Shown here: positions 1 through 5,705 of the stretch, one piece after another
Layout of the letters: each line of letters opens with the position of its first letter
Numbering within the stretch: the stretch's first letter is position 1
NCBI GenBank assembly: GCA_958425285.1
Contig: CATZVV010000082.1
Coordinates: 1 to 7,735, forward strand
Length of the DNA stretch: 7,735 nt
Reading direction: 5' to 3'
Source of the DNA: an uncultured Lachnoclostridium sp.
Lineage (GTDB): Bacteria; Bacillota; Clostridia; Lachnospirales; Lachnospiraceae
Notes under the pieces: model-generated
The model's input: only the letters and a program-made list of their open reading frames with translations
The model's database searches: none
Told to the model about the DNA's origin: nothing
Translations under genes and position numbers: made by a program

Positions 1-2
1 GG

Positions 3-617
3 TCAGCAAATGGATTTGAGGATAATCACGAGCATCGGCATATCAGTCACTTATATTGTGCATGGCCGGCTTTTGAGACACAGAATGATTCTCAATTAGT
101 GAGGGCTTGTAATCAGGCAATTATGAATCGAAATATCGGAAATGATGGGCACGATGATTTTAGTGCCCATGGCTGGCTGCATAAGGCCCTTGTATTTGCG
201 AGACTTAAAAATTCAGAGGCAATGTATGAAATGCTTTATACCATTATGCACAGCGATATTTATTATAAATCCATGATGACGGATCATAACACAACAGGAA
301 ATTTTGTGTTTTGTACGGATACCAGTCTGGGTACTCTGGGGATTATTAATGAAGCACTTTTGTATTCCGATGAAACAACGATTGAGTTGCTTCCGGCACT
401 CCCCGGAAAGTGGAAAAAGGGTTGTATAAAGGGGTTAATGGCGCGTTGCCGGACAGAAGTCAAGGAACTTTCATGGAATATAGATGAGAAGAAGGTTACC
501 GTTGTACTTATCTCTTTTAAAGAACAAAAAATATCGCTAAAATGCGGAATCGGTGGTTTTGAAGAGAAGGAAATCTGCTTGAAAAATGGTGAAGAGAAGG
601 AAATTGTATTCGGGTAA
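3..617 (+). CDS. GH95-like glycoside hydrolase, C-terminal fragment (5' end outside window)
   Basis: The frame is open from base 3 to a TAA at 615-617, giving 204 residues of the C-terminal end of a larger enzyme. Near the start is the motif HEHRHISHLY (residues 9-18 of the fragment), which matches the HRHxSHLY segment in the catalytic (alpha/alpha)6 barrel of family GH95 (alpha-L-fucosidases and related alpha-L-galactosidases). Further on, a HGWLHKALVFARL segment fits the GH95 TGWSxAWKxxxWARL region. LLPALPGKWKKGCIKGL fits the LLPALPxxWxxGxVxGL stretch that leads into the C-terminal beta domain. A GTG at 99 could be read as a start, but the family motif lies upstream of it, so the true start is outside the window. 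The fragment diverges from typical members around the usual GD(G)GTGW and DGNFGGTAG motifs, so the exact sugar specificity is uncertain. There is no sign of frameshift. A terminator follows about 25 bases after the stop. Family-level call is fairly sure; substrate is not known. Confidence 0.72.
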   Translation, partial: SANGFEDNHEHRHISHLYCAWPAFETQNDSQLVRACNQAIMNRNIGNDGHDDFSAHGWLHKALVFARLKNSEAMYEMLYTIMHSDIYYKSMMTDHNTTGNFVFCTDTSLGTLGIINEALLYSDETTIELLPALPGKWKKGCIKGLMARCRTEVKELSWNIDEKKVTVVLISFKEQKISLKCGIGGFEEKEICLKNGEEKEIVFG

Positions 618-640
618 TTACGACTCTATTATACCAAACT

Positions 641-710
641 AAAAAAACCACTAATCGGCGAGAGTATTTGATGTAGCATCGCTTTTTCTCAAGCTGATTA
701 GTGGATTTTT
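641..710. terminator. Bidirectional rho-independent terminator
   Basis: A perfect 9-bp inverted repeat, CCACTAATC (648-656) with GATTAGTGG (696-704), is flanked by seven A on the left (641-647) and ATTTTT on the right (705-710), so each strand reads as a stem followed by a T tract. Inward, the stem can continue with GC/GC and GAG/CTC pairs across small mismatches, and a small GATG/CATC hairpin can form at the tip (670-680). It lies between the convergent glycosidase (stop at 617) and peptidase (stop at 714-716) and would serve both. Seen directly in the sequence; function inferred from form and position. Confidence 0.85.
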
Positions 711-713
711 AAA

Positions 714-3077
714 TTATTTACGAACGATAACTTGGCACCGTGCCTTTTTACCATTGTAGGTAGTAACAGTTATAACAGCCTTGCCTGGTTTTTTGGCAGT
801 AATTTTTCCATTTGCATTTACTCTGGCAACTTTTGTTTTGGAACTTTTGAAGATCCTTTTGTAACTAGTACTTCCTAACGGGGAATAGGATTTGATTTTC
901 AGTTTGTAGCTTTTTCCTTTTTTAATTATTTTTCTGCTTGCCGAGAGCCGGATTTTTTTTGGTGCTTTCTTAACTTGTATTTTACATGTCAATGTTTTCC
1001 CAAGTGCCGTTTTTATGTTTAATATAGTGCTTCCTGTTTTTATGGCTTTGAGTTTATTGGTAGATATTGAAACAATACCGGGGTTGTATGCCGTTATAAC
1101 GACTCCTGTGTTAGCGGGTGCTATTAAGCAGCCCAGAGAAATTGTTTCTCCTTTGCCGAGTGTTACGCATTCTTTTTTTAGTCTTGTATTATCCAACAGA
1201 CTAATATCAGAAGCTGCTGCTGGTGTTTTTGCTGGTTGTTGGGCAGCCGGTGACTTAGCTGGCTGAAGTGATGGCCGAGTGGTAGCAGCCGGCGAATTTG
1301 TTGGCGATGTGGATGGCTGTGCAATGGGTGATATGATTGGTGTAGCAGAAGGTTGCGCAGCAGGTGATTCCATTGGTAAATCCGTTGGTAATTCAGTCGG
1401 CAATTCAGTTGGCAAAATAGATGGCTGGCTACTTGGTGAGGTAGAAGGGGAGGAACTTGGTGGGGCAGAAGGTATGATTGGTACATCTGAGTCTGTATCA
1501 ATCGTATAGGCCTTAATCTTTGCATTCCCATAGGAATAATTCTGAGCATCGCTCCATTCTGTTGAGTTTGGATCGTAAAAGAACGTTTCACCCGCATTGC
1601 TGGTATAGGAATATGTACTATTGTCATACTCAATTGGATACAATTTGTTTGCTTCATAAGAAACTTCTACGCCAAAGACTTCCCCATCTGAAAGAATTAC
1701 TGGAGTATCCAGAGTGATTGTATGGAAGCCCGGGTATGTAATTGTTCCAGAGGAAGTGGATACAATTTCAGAAGAAGAATCGGAAGGTTCTCCATCTGAC
1801 ATGTTGCGGTGGATTTTTATTGTATAATTTGTGGAAGCATCCTTTGTCTGGATACCAATAGCGGTTAATTGCTGGTTGGAGCCGGTTTCACTTTGTGTAG
1901 TATAGACGTTACAAAATTTAACAGGTATATTACTGTATTTAATGCTATAAGAAGTAACAGTGCCATCATATTGGTAGTTATGATCATAATTGTCCGACGG
2001 CTCTGCCTCTAAAGAAACAACATCCGTAATGGTTTTGTCTTCATAAGAAATCCACATATACCCTTCATCAAAACGAGAAGCCCCCCAACTGTTTTTGATT
2101 AGCCATGCGCCGTTTGAAGAAGGTTTTATTTTAAAGTTATCTTTCGAGTAATCATCGTCCCATCCAACAAGAAGAACAGCGTGATTGGAAGTATAGTTTG
2201 TATTACAGTAGTACGCACTTCCTCCGGAAGAAGTCTTTTTTAAATAAGTTTCACTGTGCATATAAGAGAGCATCATTGCACCGCTATTTATTAACTGGTT
2301 TTTCATTGCAGTCCTTGTTGCCGTTGAGGTATCAGAGGTATTGCTAATGAAGGTACTTACATTTTGAAGATGTACGTAAGAATCATAGCGTTTTGTCTCA
2401 TAACTGGAAAATGAATTACTAGAAGACGAAAATGGCATGGCAGATTCCATTTCAGTGCCGGACCAAGAGGAGAGAGTTGCGGCAGCAATGCTGGCATTTC
2501 CGCCCCAGAGCAGTGGATCACTGGAGGAATAGGTGCTGGCTAATTGATTTTTATACGATGTGGTAAGGATGTCACCATAAAGTGGATTTGTGGTATCCGT
2601 TGTTGGTGTATAGCTAAACCATACCAGATGGGCTTCGGAAAAATCAGGTTCATCGGTATTGCTCCAATAATCATTCTTTAGCAGGTTCGATTCGATAGCT
2701 CCAAGAGCGGAAAATGCCCAACAGGTGCCTGTACTTCCCTGATCCTTGACAGATGTTACAAGGGAGGCATCCCGTAAGTCATAGGAAGAGGGTAACGTTT
2801 CGGAAGTATTTTGAAGCGTTTTTATAGTAGATGGGCGGTCTATTTCGTAAGGGGTACCATCTTCATAAAAATAGGAGGTTGCCTGATAGCCGGTTTCGGA
2901 AATATCACCAACCGGTTTTTGAATAATGACTGTTGGTGTTATGGAGGCAGTCGCTTCTTTTGGATGTGAAACGGCTAAGCTGCACAACAAGACTAGTATA
3001 AGTAAAAAGGAAATTGCAATTCGAGGGATAGTGTATCGTTTGCCCTGTTTCAGATTCGTATTTTTCAATAAAATCAC
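714..3077 (-). CDS. Secreted papain-family (C1A) cysteine peptidase with lectin-like, Pro-rich and Ig-like regions
   Basis: A 787-residue exported protein, probably a cell-surface or extracellular endopeptidase. An N-terminal signal peptide (basic residues, then hydrophobic core about 21-36) probably ends at ATA-S (44/45). A short pro-region follows, and LPSSYDLRD (95-103) marks the start of the catalytic domain. The papain-type active site is complete: Gln113 and Cys119 in DQGSTGTCWAF, His299 in NHAVLLVGW and Asn329 in WLIKNSWG. Residues about 365-525 fit the lectin-like domain that commonly follows bacterial C1A domains. A Pro/Ser/Thr linker (about 533-622) leads to two tandem Lys-rich Ig-like (BIG2-type) domains at about 630-703 and 705-787. 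There is no LPXTG anchor or lipobox, so any wall retention would rest on the basic Ig-like domains (inference). The frame begins with GTG at 3077. A TTG at 3068 (three codons in, giving MKNTNLKQ) has a better-placed ribosome binding site and may be the real start. The gene is transcribed alone, away from the regulator genes, and ends just before a terminator. Class is certain; natural substrate unknown. Confidence 0.93.
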   Translation of the reverse strand: MILLKNTNLKQGKRYTIPRIAISFLLILVLLCSLAVSHPKEATASITPTVIIQKPVGDISETGYQATSYFYEDGTPYEIDRPSTIKTLQNTSETLPSSYDLRDASLVTSVKDQGSTGTCWAFSALGAIESNLLKNDYWSNTDEPDFSEAHLVWFSYTPTTDTTNPLYGDILTTSYKNQLASTYSSSDPLLWGGNASIAAATLSSWSGTEMESAMPFSSSSNSFSSYETKRYDSYVHLQNVSTFISNTSDTSTATRTAMKNQLINSGAMMLSYMHSETYLKKTSSGGSAYYCNTNYTSNHAVLLVGWDDDYSKDNFKIKPSSNGAWLIKNSWGASRFDEGYMWISYEDKTITDVVSLEAEPSDNYDHNYQYDGTVTSYSIKYSNIPVKFCNVYTTQSETGSNQQLTAIGIQTKDASTNYTIKIHRNMSDGEPSDSSSEIVSTSSGTITYPGFHTITLDTPVILSDGEVFGVEVSYEANKLYPIEYDNSTYSYTSNAGETFFYDPNSTEWSDAQNYSYGNAKIKAYTIDTDSDVPIIPSAPPSSSPSTSPSSQPSILPTELPTELPTDLPMESPAAQPSATPIISPIAQPSTSPTNSPAATTRPSLQPAKSPAAQQPAKTPAAASDISLLDNTRLKKECVTLGKGETISLGCLIAPANTGVVITAYNPGIVSISTNKLKAIKTGSTILNIKTALGKTLTCKIQVKKAPKKIRLSASRKIIKKGKSYKLKIKSYSPLGSTSYKRIFKSSKTKVARVNANGKITAKKPGKAVITVTTYNGKKARCQVIVRK
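1281..1472 (-). repeat. 12-bp-period repeat encoding 16 perfect Pro-x-x-x tetrads
   Basis: Within the peptidase gene, residues 536-599 have proline at every fourth position without a break (536, 540, 544 and so on to 596), so the DNA has a 12-bp period over 192 bases. Afterwards the spacing slips: prolines at 602, 606, 610, then 615 and 619. The most uniform DNA copies are four 12-mers at 1373-1420 (TTGGTAAATCCG, TTGGTAATTCAG, TCGGCAATTCAG, TTGGCAAAATAG on the + strand), coding for LPTE/LPTD units. This is a flexible extended spacer between the catalytic/lectin-like part and the Ig-like domains. Confidence 0.85.
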
Positions 3078-3080
3078 CCT
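3073..3080 (-). promoter_or_regulatory. Ribosome binding site of the peptidase gene (decides start)
   Basis: On the - strand, AGGGTGAT at 3080-3073 matches the anti-16S stretch AGGAGGTGAT closely. It overlaps the GTG at 3077 and sits with its AGGG eight bases ahead of TTG at 3068. That spacing favours the TTG start. The competing GTG would have to rely on AAAGG at about 3086-3082, only four bases away. Confidence 0.55.
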
Positions 3081-3116
3081 GCCTTTGAAGTATGTGTGTT
3101 AGTTTTTGTTAATTCT

Positions 3117-3145
3117 ATTTTACTATGAATTGGAGAGGGCTTCAA
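3117..3145 (-). promoter_or_regulatory. Promoter for the cysteine peptidase gene
   Basis: Read on the - strand, TTGAAG (3145-3140) and TAAAAT (3122-3117) are separated by exactly 17 bases. They match the sigma-A -35 and -10 consensus at 4/6 and 5/6 positions. The leader from there to the start codon is about 35-45 bases. No copy of the GTCACC repeat found before the transporter genes is present here. Confidence 0.6.
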
Positions 3146-3163
3146 GGAGAATTTAGGAAGGTA

Positions 3164-3192
3164 TTGTACCGGTCTTAAAGATGATATATAAT
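3164..3192 (+). promoter_or_regulatory. Promoter for the response regulator/kinase operon
   Basis: A perfect TATAAT lies at 3187-3192, with TTGTAC at 3164-3169 (first three bases match TTGACA) after a 17-base spacer. Transcription would begin near 3199, about 50 bases before the TTG start at 3249. A small dyad GGTA-TTG-TACC (3160-3170) overlaps the -35 and could be an operator, but it is short and may be chance. Confidence 0.55.
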
Positions 3193-3248
3193 GGGAAAAA
3201 GTATTTACTGAATATTTAAAAGCTGTACGGAAAGGGGTTTGGTAGAAA

Positions 3249-3917
3249 TTGACAAAAGTATTATTAATTGAGGATGATAAAGAGATTGTTAAGAATTTAA
3301 CTGAATTTTTACAGTCGGAGGGTTTTTCTGTAAATTCGGCAGCCGGGCAGTCAGAAGCAATTGAAAAGATAGATGGAGGGAATTACGATTTAGCATTATT
3401 GGATATTTCTTTAAAAGAGGGAAACGGATTTGCTGTCTGTTCTTATTTAAAAAAGAATACCAGTACAGCCGTTATATTTTTGACAGCATCAGGGGATGAG
3501 TATAGTGTAGTTTCCGGTCTGGATATGGGTGCAGATGATTATATTAGCAAGCCATTTCGTCCGCGGGAGCTTATTTCAAGAATAAAAAGTGTGCTTCGTC
3601 GCACCGGGCGAGTACAGTCCGTTATTGAAGTGGGGGGCGTCTCCATTGATACAACAAAGGGAGCCGCAAGCAAACACGGAAAGGAACTTTTTTTGACGGC
3701 ATTGGAATATCGCATTTTGCTTGTCTTTTTTAATCATAAAGGAATGGTATTATCAAGAGAACAGTTATTAGAGGAAATATGGGATGTGGTTGGTGAATTT
3801 GTCAATGACAATACACTTACTGTTTATATCAAGCGGTTGCGGGAAAAAATTGAGGATAATCCCGCGAATCCAACGATTATAAAAACTGTTCGAGGGTTAG
3901 GGTACCGGGTAGAATAA
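3249..3917 (+). CDS. OmpR/PhoB-family two-component response regulator
   Basis: A 222-residue DNA-binding regulator of normal length for the family. The receiver domain (about 1-115) has the acidic cluster Glu8-Asp9-Asp10, the phosphoacceptor Asp52 in LLDISLKEG, the switch Thr79 in FLTA and Lys101-Pro102 in ISKPF. The winged-helix domain (about 125-222) shows LTALEYRILLVF, LSREQLLEEIW, the recognition-helix region NDNTLTVYIKRLREKIE and the closing TVRGLGYR wing. The start is TTG at 3249, chosen because it gives the canonical MTKVLLIEDD opening. AAAGGGG ends 11 bases upstream at 3237, a long but usable spacing. It is first in an operon with the kinase (stop codon overlaps the kinase ribosome binding site). 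Its likely DNA target is the direct repeat before the ABC genes. The TCS resembles antimicrobial-peptide or envelope-stress systems linked to ABC transporters, but the signal is not known. Confidence 0.95.
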   Translation: MTKVLLIEDDKEIVKNLTEFLQSEGFSVNSAAGQSEAIEKIDGGNYDLALLDISLKEGNGFAVCSYLKKNTSTAVIFLTASGDEYSVVSGLDMGADDYISKPFRPRELISRIKSVLRRTGRVQSVIEVGGVSIDTTKGAASKHGKELFLTALEYRILLVFFNHKGMVLSREQLLEEIWDVVGEFVNDNTLTVYIKRLREKIEDNPANPTIIKTVRGLGYRVE

Positions 3918-3932
3918 GGAGTGAAGCCGATT

Positions 3933-4940
3933 ATGAGATTTTTGCGTAACCCGGAAATTCAAAAAGAGGTTGGACTATATAGCCTTATAGGAATCTGTTT
4001 TTGTTCAATCGGGTTTTGGATAGGGACAGGTTGTGGCGTTTTAGTATGTACTATGTGGGCTGTGTTTACAGGAATACATTTTAGGGCAAGGCACCAACAT
4101 TATGGAAAGATATGTAAGCTGTGTGATGAAATTGACCGTATTTTGCATGGGGAGGATTCTTTGCAAATTAGCAGTTCAGAAGAGGGAGAACTCTCTATTT
4201 TACAAAATGAGGTTTCTAAGATGACATTGCGACTTAGGACTCAGGCGGAACGGCTGATGAAGGATCGGATTTTTCTAGCTGATTCACTGGCAGATATTTC
4301 ACACCAGATTCGGACGCCACTGACGTCAATCCATTTACTTGTATCAAGGGTAACAAGCCCGGATTTAACGGTAGAAAAACGATATAAATTGCGAAAGGAA
4401 CTGGAGATTTTGCTGGAACGTGTAGACTGGCTTGTGCAGACTTTGCTGCGTATGTCGAAGTTGGATGCGGATACGGTAGAATTGAACAATGAGAGAGTAA
4501 AGCTTGTGGATTTATTCGATAAGGTATCAGAACCGCTTTCTATTCCGATTGAGTTAAAAAATCAAACACTTACTATACAGTGTGAGGGTGAAGATTCTTT
4601 TTATGGGGATCTTTTATGGACAGCGGAGGCAGTGTCAAATATTTTGAAAAACTGTATGGAACACACTCAGTCAGGAGGAAGTCTTTGTATTACGGGCGGT
4701 GAGACTGCAATTTATACAGAGATTGTTATATCAGATGATGGTCCGGGCATTGCATCGGAAGATTTGCCACACTTATTTGAGCGGTTTTATAAAGGCAGGA
4801 ATTCATCTTCTTCCAGTGTAGGTATTGGTCTGGCCCTTGCCCGGATGATTATTATGAAACAAAATGGAAATCTTTCAGTGGAAAATGGGAAAAATGGTGG
4901 AGCTCGGTTTTTGATTCGTTTTTATAAGGTGACAGTTTAG
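3933..4940 (+). CDS. Membrane-bound sensor histidine kinase lacking an extracellular sensor domain
   Basis: A short kinase (335 residues from ATG 3933). AAGGAG at 3916-3921, overlapping the regulator stop codon, favours this ATG; the in-frame GTG at 3921 sits on top of that site and has none of its own. Residues about 13-50 are almost all hydrophobic and fit two membrane helices joined by a turn of only a few residues. No HAMP domain is recognised in the cytoplasmic linker that follows. The HisKA domain has the phosphoacceptor His124 in DISHQIRTPLTS. The ATPase domain has the N-box (Asn240 in NILKNCMEHT), G1 box DDGPGI (268-273), F-box LFERFYKG (281-288) and G2 box VGIGLALA (296-303). All catalytic motifs are intact, so it should phosphorylate the regulator encoded just upstream. 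The lack of a sensor domain is as in intramembrane-sensing kinases of the BceS type, which work with an ABC transporter. The ABC genes 81 bases downstream fit that picture. Confidence 0.92.
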   Translation: MRFLRNPEIQKEVGLYSLIGICFCSIGFWIGTGCGVLVCTMWAVFTGIHFRARHQHYGKICKLCDEIDRILHGEDSLQISSSEEGELSILQNEVSKMTLRLRTQAERLMKDRIFLADSLADISHQIRTPLTSIHLLVSRVTSPDLTVEKRYKLRKELEILLERVDWLVQTLLRMSKLDADTVELNNERVKLVDLFDKVSEPLSIPIELKNQTLTIQCEGEDSFYGDLLWTAEAVSNILKNCMEHTQSGGSLCITGGETAIYTEIVISDDGPGIASEDLPHLFERFYKGRNSSSSSVGIGLALARMIIMKQNGNLSVENGKNGGARFLIRFYKVTV

Positions 4941-4956
4941 TTATTTTTCTGTCACC
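4928..4956 (+). repeat. Inverted repeat across the kinase stop codon
   Basis: GGTGACAG (4928-4935, inside the last kinase codons) and CTGTCACC (4949-4956) are perfect 8-bp inverted copies around a 13-base T-rich loop. As RNA it would form a hairpin, but no T tract follows, so it is not a standard terminator. The left arm can also pair with the second GTCACCT at 4962-4968 (AGGTGAC from 4927), giving two mutually exclusive stems. As DNA, the left arm is an inverted third copy of the half-site in the neighbouring direct repeat. Confidence 0.6.
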
Positions 4957-4982
4957 GCATCGTCACCTGAAATATGTATGAT
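4949..4982 (+). promoter_or_regulatory. Predicted response-regulator box and activated promoter for the ABC transporter genes
   Basis: GTCACC occurs at 4951-4956 and again at 4962-4967, with starts exactly 11 bases apart, so both lie on the same face of the helix. Nine bases after the second copy is TATGAT (4977-4982), a 5/6 match to the -10 consensus. The place where a -35 would sit at 17-base spacing (4954-4959, ACCGCA) does not resemble TTGACA. Direct repeats with an 11-base period ending about 10 bases before a -10, replacing the -35, are the known layout of PhoB-type activator boxes. The encoded regulator just upstream is the obvious candidate (inference). Transcription would start near 4989, leaving a leader of about 33 bases before the ATPase start. 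Confidence 0.6.
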
Positions 4983-5021
4983 AAGGTTAGATTCGAAGAG
5001 AAAGAGAGGATATAAGTTATT

Positions 5022-5705
5022 ATGGAAATATTAAAAGTAGAACACTTATCAAAAATTTACGGAACAGGTGATAATCGGGTTGTAGCACTTAATGATGTGT
5101 CTTTTTCTGTTGAAAAAGGGCAGTTTGTTGCTATTATAGGTCCCAGTGGTTCGGGTAAATCGACATTGCTTCATATCCTGGGAGGTGTTGACAAGCCGAC
5201 GGCAGGTCATGTGTATATGAACGGTCAGGACGTATATCGTCAGAATGATGAACAGCTGGCTATTTTCAGGCGTCGTCAGGTCGGACTTATTTATCAGTTT
5301 TATAATTTGATTCCTATTTTAAATGTAACAGAAAATATGACGTTACCGGTTTTAATGGATGGTCGTCAGGTAGATGCAGGATACTTATCTGAACTGGTAC
5401 AGATTTTGAATCTAGAAGGCTTCGAATCACATTTGCCGAATGAATTATCGGGCGGGCAGCAGCAAAGAGTTTCAATTGGACGCGCATTGATGACATCTCC
5501 GGCGGTTGTATTAGCTGATGAACCGACGGGAAATCTGGATTCAAAAAATAGTCAGGAAATTATAGAACTTCTAAAAAATTCAAACCGAAAGTATAATCAG
5601 ACATTAATTGTAATTACCCATGATGAAAATATTGCATTGCAGGCGGACCGGATTATTGCAGTTGGGGATGGAAAAATTATTAGGGATGAGGTGATTCGTC
5701 CATGA
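5022..5705 (+). CDS. ABC transporter ATP-binding protein (MacB/LolD/BceA-type)
   Basis: A 227-residue cytoplasmic ATPase of the type that drives FtsX-like permeases. All nucleotide-binding motifs are present: Walker A GPSGSGKST (40-48), Q-loop Gln92 in LIYQFYNLIP, signature LSGGQQQR (142-149), Walker B VVLADEP with catalytic Glu167, D-loop NLDS (171-174) and switch His200 in VITHD. The A-loop aromatic is Tyr13 in SKIYG. The QFYNLIPxLNVxEN stretch is characteristic of the MacB/LolD/BceA subfamily. The ATG at 5022 is preceded by AGAGAGG (5003-5009), about 12 bases away. The stop TGA shares ATGA with the permease start, so the two are translationally coupled and form one transporter. The gene has its own predicted regulated promoter at 4949-4982 but could also be read through from the kinase. 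Substrate cannot be deduced; relatives act on antimicrobial peptides, lipoproteins or cell-envelope stress. Confidence 0.95.
   Translation: MEILKVEHLSKIYGTGDNRVVALNDVSFSVEKGQFVAIIGPSGSGKSTLLHILGGVDKPTAGHVYMNGQDVYRQNDEQLAIFRRRQVGLIYQFYNLIPILNVTENMTLPVLMDGRQVDAGYLSELVQILNLEGFESHLPNELSGGQQQRVSIGRALMTSPAVVLADEPTGNLDSKNSQEIIELLKNSNRKYNQTLIVITHDENIALQADRIIAVGDGKIIRDEVIRP

Noticed and set aside
99..617. A self-contained gene starting at GTG 99
   Set aside because: The same frame is open from base 3 and carries the GH95 HRHISHLY motif upstream of 99, so it is the end of a longer gene.
1372..1422. Sortase-like LPxTx motif in LPTELPTELPTDLP of the peptidase
   Set aside because: The motif lacks the LPXTG glycine, lies in mid-protein and is not followed by a hydrophobic helix and basic tail; it is part of the Pro tetrad array.
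1015..1717. Several open frames on both strands opposite or overlapping the peptidase linker (1015-1266, 1279-1509 and 1520-1717 on +, 1178-1657 on -)
   Set aside because: They are shadows created by the 12-bp-period, stop-poor repeat and flanking sequence of the peptidase gene; their products are low-complexity or domain-free and no family resemblance is visible.
2976..3000. Lipobox in the peptidase signal peptide (cysteine at residue 32)
   Set aside because: The residues before Cys32 are VLL, which does not fit the small residue needed at -1; an ordinary cleavage site follows at ATA-S (44/45).
4241..4489. Open frame on the - strand within the kinase gene
   Set aside because: Lies wholly inside a strongly supported kinase coding region and shows no domain.
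4928..4956. Rho-independent terminator after the kinase gene
   Set aside because: The stem is good but no T tract follows the right arm; the T-rich stretch is in the loop.
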